Assembly: GCA_023663725.1 (NCBI GenBank) | Contig: JAMPGX010000013.1 | Coordinates: forward strand, 1-64,000 | DNA length: 64,000 bases | From: a bacterium | GTDB lineage: Bacteria > Bacillota > Clostridia > Lachnospirales > Lachnospiraceae | Direction: 5' to 3' | Shown here: one piece after another, positions 1-8,010 of the stretch | Layout of the letters: each line of letters opens with the position of its first letter | Numbering within the stretch: the first letter of the stretch is position 1 | Made by a program: the position numbers and the translations under genes | The notes under the pieces: generated by a model | What the model saw: only the letters and a program-made list of their open reading frames with translations | The model's database searches: none | What the model was told of the DNA's origin: nothing

Positions 1-6
1 GACTGA

Positions 7-1217
7 AAATCCATTCTGCGTCATTTAGCTGAAAATGAACGGTACAGCACACTAGGATTTCTTGCAGATGTGAATTTGCTTAAAAAAATGGATTGGATTA
101 TATTGAAATTATTGTAAGCCCCAGTAGCTATCCGGTGAGTTATAAGGGAGAGTATCACTTCCGGAGCGGAAGCACCAAGCAAATACTGCGAGGTACAGCT
201 TTAACGGAATTTATATCTTCCAAAACTGGTATACGGTGGGAGGATTCTGTGATTGAGGGAGTGACAGTAGAGGATTTGGATAAGGAAAGCTTCGATATTT
301 TTCGCAGGGAAGCGATCCGAAGCAAACGTATGACGAAAGATGATTTGAATATGAGCAATGCAGAACTCTTGGACAGTTTGGATTTGTTAAAAGATGGAAA
401 ACTCACCAGAGCTGCAGTGCTTCTTTTTCATCGGACGCCACAAAGATGGATGTTTGGAACATATACAAAAATCGGAAAATTTGGGGAAGGTTCTGATTTA
501 CAGTATCAGGACGAGGTGATAGGATCATTATTTATGCAGGCTGAGCGAGTGGTTGAATTGATTTATTTAAAATATTTAAAAGCGCCTGTCACTTATGACA
601 ATTTCACCAGGATAGAAACATATCCTTTTCCAAAAGACGCAGTGCGGGAGGCACTGTATAATGCACTTGTGCATTCCCGTTGGAGTGCCGGAATACCAAT
701 ACAAGTCCGTATTGAAGACGATGCAATGTATATTAGTAATGAATGCGTATTCCCATCAGATTGGACGATGGAATCCCTGTTACAAAGGCATCAATCTCGG
801 CCGTATAATCCCAAAATTGCGAGAGCGTTTTTTAGGGCAGGCTACATTGAAAGCTGGGGACGAGGGATTCAAAAAATCTATGAAGTGTGTAACGAATACG
901 GAACTTTACAGCCAGAATATGTGGTACATTCAGAAGATATCATGATAAAACTATCTGCCGTTTCACTGTCTAATAAGCAGATTTTAAAGCCGGATTCCAA
1001 AGCTGGGAATACAGCTTTGAAGATGAAAATCATGGAATACTTGCAAAATCAACCAACAGCAACACAAAAGGAGTTACAAGAAGCTTTAAACGAAACGAGG
1101 ACACATATACAAAAAAATATGAAGGAATTAGTGAATGAGGGGAGAATAGAACGTAAAGGCGGAAAACGATTTGGATATTGGGAGATCAAAAATAGTATTT
1201 TGCCAAAGCTGTTCTAA
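7..1217 (+). pseudogene. AlbA/HATPase-type ATP-binding transcriptional regulator, 5'-truncated and frameshifted
   Basis: The readable part from 93 gives 374 residues. It contains the segment following an AlbA_2 (Schlafen-like) domain, an HATPase_c_4-like region (motifs DAVREALYNALVHSRW and ESWGRGIQKIYE) and a C-terminal winged helix (about residues 310-370, TQKELQEALNETRTHIQKNM). Upstream, another frame reads STLGFLADVNLLKK and would run straight into NGLDYIEIIV if the A7 run at 82-88 had one more A, so I infer a one-base deletion. The stop at 4-6 and the missing N-terminal AlbA domain indicate further damage or truncation. The TTG at 93 has no convincing ribosome binding site. Family assignment is fairly sure; loss of function is inferred. 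Confidence 0.7.
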
Positions 1218-1336
1218 TGCTCTATTTCAGCTTTGGAACAGCTTTGATGAAGAGTTCGTAGCAGGAGGTAAAACCTAAGGGCAAACTTTTTTCCGAAAAG
1301 GGAGTAAATCTTTGTCTAAATCTGGTTAGAAATCTC

Positions 1337-1390
1337 TTGACAGACGATACTACAAAGTGTAGTATATAAGTATACTATTGACTGTAGTAT
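1337..1390 (+). promoter_or_regulatory. Promoter with two BlaI-type operators upstream of the first BlaI gene
   Basis: TTGACA at 1337-1342 and TAGTAT at 1360-1365 are separated by 17 bases. A perfect dyad ATACTACA-N3-TGTAGTAT covers 1347-1365, overlapping the spacer and -10. A second, imperfect dyad ATACTATT-N3-TGTAGTAT lies at 1372-1390, centred 25 bases further on. The TACA/TGTA core matches the known BlaI/MecI operator type, so autoregulation by the BlaI protein encoded just downstream is very likely. Confidence 0.85.
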
Positions 1391-1398
1391 TGAGCGGT

Positions 1399-1496
1399 TA
1401 ATTGCGAAACCGTTTATTGCCAGTACTGAATTGTGCATATTGCAAAATACCTCTTTTATTGACCAATCCCGTCACTTGCGGAGAGAGTTTTGCAAT
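1399..1496 (+). repeat. Diverged copy (A) of the dispersed palindromic element
   Basis: Bases 1399-1440 match the left arm of the 176-nt elements at 47808 and 60457 (shared TTTATTGCCAGTAC and GAATTGTGCATAT). The rest diverges, but ATTGCAAAA at 1439-1447 is perfectly complementary to TTTTGCAAT at 1488-1496, so a closing stem is kept with different bases. It sits in the leader of the BlaI gene, 38 bases before the start codon. Confidence 0.6.
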
Positions 1497-1533
1497 CAAC
1501 TAATGTAGAATCGAAGAATGTGAGGAGTCTGTC

Positions 1534-1893
1534 ATGAGTGATTTCAAAATTGGTTCCGCGGAGGCCCGCTTTGCGGATATGATCTGGGAGAATGAGCCGG
1601 TATCCTCCGGCCAGATGGCGAAGCTGGGAGCCGAAGCGTTTCAGTGGAAGAAGACCACGTCCTTCACGGTGTTGAAGCGGCTCTGCGACAGGGGCATTTT
1701 TCAGAATCAGGGCGGCACTGTGACATCCCTGATCTCGCGGGAGGAGTTCTATGCCAGACACTCCGAGCAGTATGTGGAAGAGACCTTTGGGGGTTCTCTG
1801 CCCGCGTTCCTGGCGGCATTTGGGAGCAGAAAGAAGCTGTCAGACAACGAGATCGACGAGCTGAAAAAAGTGATAGAAGGCATGAGGGGGTGA
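1534..1893 (+). CDS. BlaI/MecI/CopY-family transcriptional repressor (first copy)
   Basis: A 119-residue protein of normal BlaI length. The N-terminal winged helix (residues about 5-75, with WKKTTSFTVLKRLCDRG as the recognition region) binds the palindromic operators seen 150-190 bases upstream. The C-terminal helices serve dimerisation and in this family contain the site cut when the cognate BlaR1 protease is activated. Start ATG follows GAGGAG by 7 bases. It is followed after 4 bases by the M56 sensor gene, the classic blaI-blaR1 order. Identification is confident; the controlled targets beyond its own operon are unknown. Confidence 0.9.
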   Translation: MSDFKIGSAEARFADMIWENEPVSSGQMAKLGAEAFQWKKTTSFTVLKRLCDRGIFQNQGGTVTSLISREEFYARHSEQYVEETFGGSLPAFLAAFGSRKKLSDNEIDELKKVIEGMRG

Positions 1894-1897
1894 GGGA

Positions 1898-4441
1898 ATG
1901 GATTGGCATGCGTTTCTTCCGGCGCTCCTGAATATGAGCCTGACAGCGAGTCTTGTGATCCTGGTCGTTCTTTTTGCCAGGCTGCTTCTCAGGAGGGCGC
2001 CCAAGATATTTTCCTATATCCTCTGGCTGGCAGTGCTGCTCAGGCTGTTCTGTCCGGTGGCCCTCAGCTCGCCGCTGTCTCTGCTGGGAATGCTGGATGC
2101 TCCGGCGGGGGAGTCTCGCGGCGGACTGTCCAGTATGCAATATATTGAAGAGCGTCAGGCTGGTATCGGATTTACGCCGGCTCAGATCGCGGTTCCCCGT
2201 GTAGATGACGGACGCGATGAGCTTGACGGACGGGAAGGGCAGCCTGGGAGTAGGGATATCGGGGTGCATGCAGGCCGCTTTGATACCGTTGCGTCCAGTC
2301 TGGTGACTGTTTTGGTCACCTGTGCCTGGGGAGCAGGATTCCTGGGCATGATCGGCTATGGCGCGTTCTCGCTATGCAGAATTCGCAGAAAGCTCAGAGT
2401 AGCAATCCCGCTGAGGGACAATATCTTTCTCGCGGACGATATTCAGACTCCCTTCGTCATCGGTATGATCCGCCCGAGAATCTATCTTCCCTGCGGGCTG
2501 AGCGACAAAGAACAGAGCTATATTGTCCTCCATGAGCAGCACCACATCAAAAGGTTTGACCATATCATAAAAGCGCTGGCGTTTCTGGCCCTGTGCATTC
2601 ACTGGTTCAATCCGCTGGTCTGGCTGGCCTTTGTCTTCTCTGGGCGGGATATGGAGATGAGCTGCGACGAGGCTGTGATCAGAAAGATGGGGGAGGATAT
2701 CAGGGCGGATTATTCCGCTTTGCTGCTGGCGTTGGCCACCGGACGGCGCGTGTTCGCGGGCGCTCCTCTGGCCTTTGGCGAGGGCGATACCGGGGGAAGG
2801 ATTCGCAATCTGGCCAACTGGAGGAGACCGGCGTTCTGGGCGGTGCTGGCCGCGGTGGTCGGCTGCGTCGTGCTGACCGTGTGTCTGCTGACCAATCCTG
2901 CGGATGGTGATGAACGAGACGGGAGGGCTGACGCGGGACATGCTCCGGAGGAGACTACAGGGAGAGACAGCGGGGGAGGAACAGCCCCCGAGCCTGGCAC
3001 GGATGCAGAGCCCGAGGGAAATATGGATCACAACTTGAACGCGGGGGCAGCACAGGGCGAGGAAGGCTCAGAGGATAGCGGGGAACCGGCGCCGGTGAGA
3101 AGACTGTCGATTGGCGATCTGGAGCATCTCCTGACAGAAAAGGGGGATAAACTGTCCTGGGGAGATTTTGCGCCGTACGTCTGTGAGGATGTGGGCTCAG
3201 GTCTGTATATCCTGCGGTATGAGATTGATAAATTGTTTTCTGTATATGTGGGCGGCAACGATATGACAAGCGAGCCGACATATATCTATCTGCAGGCTGA
3301 CGGAGAGCCCGCGGACAGCTTGTCGACTCATCATCAGAGCATGATGCTTGAGGACTCTCAACAGCAGCAGACGGAGGATAGGATAGATATCCGCTATGAG
3401 GATATGTGGACTTTCATAAATAGAATCTGTGAGACATATGTTCGGGTCGTAGCATACGCCGATCTCGATCACGATGGCGAGAGCGAAGTGATTGCGCAGC
3501 GGACCATTTGCCCGGGCATGGAGTATGGACTGGTGGTGCAAAAGCTGGATGGCACACAGATCTGGGAGCAGGAGGCTGCTCTAGCCCATGTGGGGTGGAA
3601 TACGGTCCTGCTCTACAGCGAGGGCGGCGAGGACTACCTGGTTCAGTATCAACCCACCATGTATCAGGGAATGGGTAACTACATCTGTAGGGTGTTCTCT
3701 TTGGAGGGCGGCGGGGAGACCGTGAAAGAGGAGTGGAGCGTAGACTATATGCTGCCGGTGGAGGAGACTGCGGAGATGACGGCATTTGCCGAAGAGGTTG
3801 GCCTGCTGCTGGAAAAATGTAAGGTGCTGTTGTCTACGGAGGAGGGGATACTCGTGGATGAGTATGTCCCTGCATCCGACATTCCCTGGCTCTATCCTGT
3901 GCGCTTTGACCCAGATGAGATTGAGGAGGCTGTTTCCAGTGCGGCGGATAGGCAGGAGTCGGCTTCGAATGCCGTCGCATACCCACAGGATACTCTTGAG
4001 ATGCTGTTTGCCAGTGGCGCGGGAGCCTGGGGAACCAACCTGACTCTGAAGCCGGACGGTAGCTTCACAGGCAGTTATTCGAGTACAGAGGCGCATACGA
4101 TCCGCATATGCGAGTTCAGCGGCCGATTTGGTGAGCCTGTCCGGATCAGCGACTATGCGTTCTCCATGCGTCTGGAGGAGCTGACGACGGAGGAGCAGGT
4201 CGGCATAGAGTGGGATGAGGGCGAATTTCATTACATTACCTCCGACGCCCTTGGTATAGCCGGCGGCGAGGAGTTTATTCTCTATGCGCCCGGCATTCCG
4301 GCGGATGAGCTTCCAGAGGAATGTCGGAACTGGTGGCCTGCAGCCTGGCGCTGGCGGGAAGGAAGCGTGAGCCAATTGGACGGCTGGGGGCTCTATAATG
4401 TAAAGGAAGAGGCGGGATTTTTTACCAGTTGGTTTGATTGA
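1898..4441 (+). CDS. BlaR1/MecR1-like M56 metallopeptidase sensor with large non-PBP C-terminal domain
   Basis: 847 residues. Membrane segments lie near residues 7-30, 35-58, 128-155 and 311-333. Between the last two is the cytoplasmic zinc peptidase, with HEQHH (HEXXH) near residue 212 and the downstream metal-ligand motif MEMSCDEAVI. In the family, ligand sensing outside activates this protease, which inactivates the BlaI partner. The C-terminal half (about 400-847), after an acidic linker, is not a penicillin-binding sensor: no SxxK/SxN/KTG set was seen. It contains a DLDHDGESE acidic loop and a shared N-terminal stretch (DLEHLLTEKGDKLSW) resembling the extension of the second sensor at 49972. 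The signal it senses is unknown. The gene starts 4 bases after blaI and is surely co-transcribed. Confidence 0.88.
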   Translation: MDWHAFLPALLNMSLTASLVILVVLFARLLLRRAPKIFSYILWLAVLLRLFCPVALSSPLSLLGMLDAPAGESRGGLSSMQYIEERQAGIGFTPAQIAVPRVDDGRDELDGREGQPGSRDIGVHAGRFDTVASSLVTVLVTCAWGAGFLGMIGYGAFSLCRIRRKLRVAIPLRDNIFLADDIQTPFVIGMIRPRIYLPCGLSDKEQSYIVLHEQHHIKRFDHIIKALAFLALCIHWFNPLVWLAFVFSGRDMEMSCDEAVIRKMGEDIRADYSALLLALATGRRVFAGAPLAFGEGDTGGRIRNLANWRRPAFWAVLAAVVGCVVLTVCLLTNPADGDERDGRADAGHAPEETTGRDSGGGTAPEPGTDAEPEGNMDHNLNAGAAQGEEGSEDSGEPAPVRRLSIGDLEHLLTEKGDKLSWGDFAPYVCEDVGSGLYILRYEIDKLFSVYVGGNDMTSEPTYIYLQADGEPADSLSTHHQSMMLEDSQQQQTEDRIDIRYEDMWTFINRICETYVRVVAYADLDHDGESEVIAQRTICPGMEYGLVVQKLDGTQIWEQEAALAHVGWNTVLLYSEGGEDYLVQYQPTMYQGMGNYICRVFSLEGGGETVKEEWSVDYMLPVEETAEMTAFAEEVGLLLEKCKVLLSTEEGILVDEYVPASDIPWLYPVRFDPDEIEEAVSSAADRQESASNAVAYPQDTLEMLFASGAGAWGTNLTLKPDGSFTGSYSSTEAHTIRICEFSGRFGEPVRISDYAFSMRLEELTTEEQVGIEWDEGEFHYITSDALGIAGGEEFILYAPGIPADELPEECRNWWPAAWRWREGSVSQLDGWGLYNVKEEAGFFTSWFD

Positions 4442-4450
4442 ACAGAAAGA

Positions 4451-5818
4451 CTAAATAGAAAGGTTTTGGGAAGAAGAAACGGATTGTCGTAACTTTCTGT
4501 ACTGCAGAAAGGCCAGCAGGACTGCAACGGCAGCGGCGGCAATATCGGAGACGATATGCGCAATGATATTTCCGGTCACGCCAAACAGGGCGTTCATGGC
4601 ATAAAGCAGGGGAATCAGGAAAATGCCTTGGCGCAGCATGGAGACGATAGTTGCCAACAGGACGTTTCCTGACGCCTGCAAAAAGTTGGAGCCGATATAG
4701 AACAGGCCCAGGAACGGGCCGGAGAGTACCAGCAGATTGACCATTTGCTGCCCCAGCGCCAGCGCCTCCGGTTCTTTTAAAAACAGGGAGACTACCGTCC
4801 GGCTGTTGAACAGGCAGAATAAGGTTACGGACAGACCGATGGCGATGGTGAGAATGGAGAGTTTGGTCAGAACTTCCTTGAGCCGCGGCATATTTTTGGC
4901 GCCGTAGCAGTATGCCATCAGGGGCTGCACACCCATACACAGGCCCATCTGGATCATGGAAATGATGAGAGTGGATTTTCCGGCAGCGCCCATGGCGGCT
5001 ACGGCATGGGTGCCATGCTGTACAAGCAGTTGATTGGCAAAAGCGCCTGCAAAGCTGGCAAGGGTGCTGTTGATCATATTGGGAAGGCCGAGAGCCAGTA
5101 TCCCGGTAATCGCAAGAGGAGCCTTAGCCGCATGAGACGGACGCAGGGTGAGATTGGTATTGGACCTTTTGATATAAACGAGGAGATACAGCGCCGCAGC
5201 TATATTTCCCAGGACGGTGGCCACAGCAGCTCCGCCCACGCCCATATTCAGGACGAGGATAAAGAGTGGATCCAGTACGATATTGACAACCGTGCCAAGC
5301 AAGTGCCCCAACATACCTTCTTTTACCGCGCCTTCGCCGCGGATGACGTTGCCGAACCCATTGGCAAAGATCGTGATGGGCGCGCCGAGAGCCAGAATGA
5401 GCATGTACTGTTTTGCATAGGAAAAGGTATCGCTGTTAGCGCCCAAAAAACGCAAAAGCGGATGGGAGAAGAGAACAACAACAGCGGAAAAGATCAGGCC
5501 GAAGACAATGCCGCCCCAGCAGCAGAGGCTGGAGTAAAGCTTTACCTTTTCAAAATCCTCTTCCCCCAGAGTCTTGGCGATCAATACACTGCCGCCTCCG
5601 CCGATCATGGTTCCGATGGCCATCATCAGCGTAAAAACCGGACCGACCAGGGAAACCGCCGCTACCTGCGCCGTATCGCCCAGTTGTCCCACAAAGAACA
5701 TGTCGGCCATATTGTAGATGATCATCACAATAATGGAAACCATGGCCGGGATTGCCATTTGGCTGATCGCTTTCCAGACACTGGCCTTTTGAAATAAATA
5801 TTCCTGTCTCTCTTTCAT
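4451..5818 (-). CDS. MATE-family multidrug/cation antiporter
   Basis: 455 residues, the usual MATE length, with about 12 hydrophobic segments in two internal halves. The N-terminus (KASVWKAISQMAIPAMVSIIV) and the GAIMIGGGGSVLIAKTLG-like first-repeat region (IGTMIGGGGSVLIAKTLGE) are typical of DinF/NorM-related exporters, which extrude cationic compounds using Na+ or H+ gradients. Start ATG is preceded by AGGAG. It is transcribed divergently from the TetR-family gene at 6064, and a perfect 14-base palindrome sits just above its ribosome binding site, which suggests TetR control. The substrate cannot be told from sequence. Confidence 0.9.
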   Translation of the reverse strand: MKERQEYLFQKASVWKAISQMAIPAMVSIIVMIIYNMADMFFVGQLGDTAQVAAVSLVGPVFTLMMAIGTMIGGGGSVLIAKTLGEEDFEKVKLYSSLCCWGGIVFGLIFSAVVVLFSHPLLRFLGANSDTFSYAKQYMLILALGAPITIFANGFGNVIRGEGAVKEGMLGHLLGTVVNIVLDPLFILVLNMGVGGAAVATVLGNIAAALYLLVYIKRSNTNLTLRPSHAAKAPLAITGILALGLPNMINSTLASFAGAFANQLLVQHGTHAVAAMGAAGKSTLIISMIQMGLCMGVQPLMAYCYGAKNMPRLKEVLTKLSILTIAIGLSVTLFCLFNSRTVVSLFLKEPEALALGQQMVNLLVLSGPFLGLFYIGSNFLQASGNVLLATIVSMLRQGIFLIPLLYAMNALFGVTGNIIAHIVSDIAAAAVAVLLAFLQYRKLRQSVSSSQNLSI

Positions 5819-5828
5819 ATACTGCTCC

Positions 5829-5842
5829 TTTGATATATCAAA
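5829..5842. promoter_or_regulatory. Perfect palindrome upstream of the MATE gene, possible TetR operator
   Basis: TTTGATATATCAAA is its own reverse complement and abuts the AGGAG ribosome binding site of the MATE gene. A TetR-family regulator is encoded divergently about 220 bases away. Role as operator is an inference. Confidence 0.4.
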
Positions 5843-6063
5843 ATTAGTATCCGCACTGGAATAATCCCATAGACAATTGTTGATTCATAATGTACAATAA
5901 AAACTATAATACGCGCCTTTTATCAGAACCTTCAAAAGCATGTTCCGATAAGATATATTATAAAAAGAAAGAAAAGCGCATACAATCATCAATTAAGAAA
6001 GAGAATGCAAAATATTCAACAAAAAAATAAAGTATGTTGCTTAACTGCGTAAAGGAACCTGAT

Positions 6064-6618
6064 ATGAAAACAGATGCCAGAGTAAGATACACCCGAATGG
6101 TAATTGAAAACACTTTCCTGGAGCTCTTGCAGGAGAGACCGGTGAGCCGCATCACGGTAACGGAAATCTGCCGACGCAGCCACATCAACAGGACTACGTT
6201 TTACCATCATTATAGGGATCCGCTGGACTTGATGGAAAAGCTGGAGGAAGAACTTTTGGAAAGTCTCCGCAGCCTGATCTTCCAGAAGAGTTATACGGAT
6301 ATTACCGCAGTATTTTGCGGAGTGTTGAGCGCTTTGAAAGAAAATAGCGGACGGTACAAGGCGCTTGTATCCGCGCATGGGGATACTGGCCTGCCCGGGC
6401 GGATCTTTGCGCTTTGTTATGACATGATCTTCCCGCTCATCTGCGACAGGTATCCGCATCTGGACAGCGTGCAGCAAAATCTGCTGTATCGTTATATCAC
6501 GCAGGGATTCAGCGGGACTGTCAGTTACTGGCTTGAAAATGGCATGGAGGAACCGGCGGAGAAAATAGCGGAATTTGCAGGCCGGGCCACCTGCGCCGTG
6601 ACGCGCGATTTTGCGTAA
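6064..6618 (+). CDS. TetR/AcrR-family transcriptional regulator
   Basis: 184 residues from the ATG at 6064, chosen because AAAGGA lies 7 bases upstream; an earlier in-frame ATG at 6034 lacks a ribosome binding site. The TetR helix-turn-helix is at residues about 10-50, with ITVTEICRRSHINRTTFYHHY as the recognition part. The ligand domain is all-helical and short, as in TetR proteins of Clostridia with a C-terminal TetR_C_33-like domain. It lies divergent from the MATE exporter and 24 bases before an AraC gene, so it could control either. Family is certain, target inferred. Confidence 0.88.
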   Translation: MKTDARVRYTRMVIENTFLELLQERPVSRITVTEICRRSHINRTTFYHHYRDPLDLMEKLEEELLESLRSLIFQKSYTDITAVFCGVLSALKENSGRYKALVSAHGDTGLPGRIFALCYDMIFPLICDRYPHLDSVQQNLLYRYITQGFSGTVSYWLENGMEEPAEKIAEFAGRATCAVTRDFA

Positions 6619-6642
6619 AGAGATCGGGTAAGGGGTGAACAA

Positions 6643-7842
6643 GTGGAACGTGACGTAAGAGACCGGTTTTTTCAGATGCTGCTGGAATGTTATGGACTGT
6701 GGACATGGGAATATGACGGACAGTTGAATCTACTGACCACAAACAGCACGTCACCCTATTTTCACGGATTGCTGCTGCTTGGCAGGGACCGCAGGGAAGT
6801 GATATTGGAGCATGGACAGAAGACCACGGTACCCCTGATCGTCAGCAATACCATTGGAACCATGTGGGCGGTGGCGGCCAGGCATGACGGGGAGGGTAAG
6901 CCGGAAAGCTTTTACGCAATCGGTCCGGCGCTTGCGGGGGAGTATGCGAGAAAAGAGATAGAGCAGGCGGCGGATAAGCTGAATCTCAGCATTCGGAATA
7001 AGCTGGCGATTCTGGATTGCCTGAAAGCTACGCCCTATGTGAGCACCAACGTACTGTTTCAGCATGCCGTCGCCCTGCACTATTATGTCACGGGAAAGAA
7101 AGTGCGAATCAGCGATTTTGTGTACCATACGTCGGGGGAGGAACAGAAACGGAAGAGATCCGGGGAGGAAAAGATGCCCCATGCGCCTCATTATACGGAG
7201 AAAAAGCTGCTGGACATGGTGCGCACGGGAAATCTGGATTATCATGACGCCCTGTCGGAATCGGGCAGCGCCAGCGCGGGAATCCGCATGCAGAGCGTCG
7301 ACCCGGTGCGGCAGGCCAGATACTCCGTGGTGGCGTTTATCACACTGTGCTCCCGCGCGGCTATCGAGGGCGGGCTGTCGTCGGAATGGGCCTATACCCT
7401 GAGCGACACTTATACCGCAGCCGTGGACAGCGCGCGGAATGTGAGCCAGATCGCCGCAATCAGCCATACCATGTATGAAGACTTCATCCGAAGGGTCAAC
7501 CAGGTGAGGCGGAGGAAAGGAATATCGAGGCCTGTGCGGATGTGCTGTGATTATATCGATACCCATGTTGCGGAGCCCCTGACGCTGAAGAGCCTTGCGG
7601 AGCATGTGGATTATACGGAGTATTATCTGTCCAGAAAGTTTAAGGCGCAAATCGGGATGAGTATAAACTCGTATATCTGCCAGGCGCGCATGAGGGAGGC
7701 AAAAACTCTGTTAAGCTCCACGAATCTCAGCATCCAGGAGATCGCGGACAGGCTCCACTTCTGCTCCCGCAGTTATTTTTCGGAACAATTTAAAAAAGAG
7801 ACCGGGATGCTGCCGGTAGAATATCGTGAGAGCTTTTTATAA
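6643..7842 (+). CDS. AraC-family regulator of the sugar-utilisation locus (YesN-like)
   Basis: 399 residues from a GTG start with AAGGGG 7 bases upstream; no ATG fits. The C-terminal 100 residues form a double helix-turn-helix (LTLKSLAEHVDYTEYYLSRKF, then SIQEIADRLHFCSRSYFSEQF). The long N-terminal part has a PAS-like start and a helical middle, as in regulators of the YesN/MsmR type beside Clostridial glycan genes. It ends before a terminator and precedes a GPH symporter and three glycosidases, so it is the likely activator of that operon. The middle region is matched by the AraC fossil at 16020-16430. Confidence 0.88.
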   Translation: MERDVRDRFFQMLLECYGLWTWEYDGQLNLLTTNSTSPYFHGLLLLGRDRREVILEHGQKTTVPLIVSNTIGTMWAVAARHDGEGKPESFYAIGPALAGEYARKEIEQAADKLNLSIRNKLAILDCLKATPYVSTNVLFQHAVALHYYVTGKKVRISDFVYHTSGEEQKRKRSGEEKMPHAPHYTEKKLLDMVRTGNLDYHDALSESGSASAGIRMQSVDPVRQARYSVVAFITLCSRAAIEGGLSSEWAYTLSDTYTAAVDSARNVSQIAAISHTMYEDFIRRVNQVRRRKGISRPVRMCCDYIDTHVAEPLTLKSLAEHVDYTEYYLSRKFKAQIGMSINSYICQARMREAKTLLSSTNLSIQEIADRLHFCSRSYFSEQFKKETGMLPVEYRESFL

Positions 7843-7854
7843 GAAAAATCGGTT

Positions 7855-7907
7855 AAAATCTGCTATGGAAAACAAAGCTAATTATTTGTTTAAATAGCAG
7901 ATTTTTT
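7855..7907 (+). terminator. Rho-independent terminator after the AraC gene
   Basis: AAAATCTGCTA at 7855-7865 pairs with TAGCAGATTTT at 7895-7905, followed by a T-run. This separates the regulator gene from the transporter-glycosidase operon. Confidence 0.8.
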
Positions 7908-7941
7908 GTTGCGGCGTTTTCAGGGGCATGATAGAATTATT

Positions 7942-7970
7942 TTGAAAATTCATAGAATTGTCAGACAATA
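7942..7970 (+). promoter_or_regulatory. Putative promoter and dyad operator of the GPH-GH operon
   Basis: TTGAAA at 7942-7947 and a weak -10 ACAATA at 7965-7970 are 17 bases apart. The perfect dyad ATTGTC-A-GACAAT at 7957-7969 overlaps the -10. A site for the upstream TetR or AraC protein is plausible; both readings are inference. Confidence 0.4.
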
Positions 7971-8010
7971 CAAAACAAAGGCTTTATAGGACGCAAAGAA
8001 GGAGGTTTTT

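Noticed and set aside
1314-1331. GTCTAA-N6-TTAGAA upstream of the first BlaI promoter, resembling the operator of the second BlaI system
   Set aside because: The spacer is 6 instead of 4 bases, which would break dimer contact symmetry, and it lies outside the promoter. It is probably chance.
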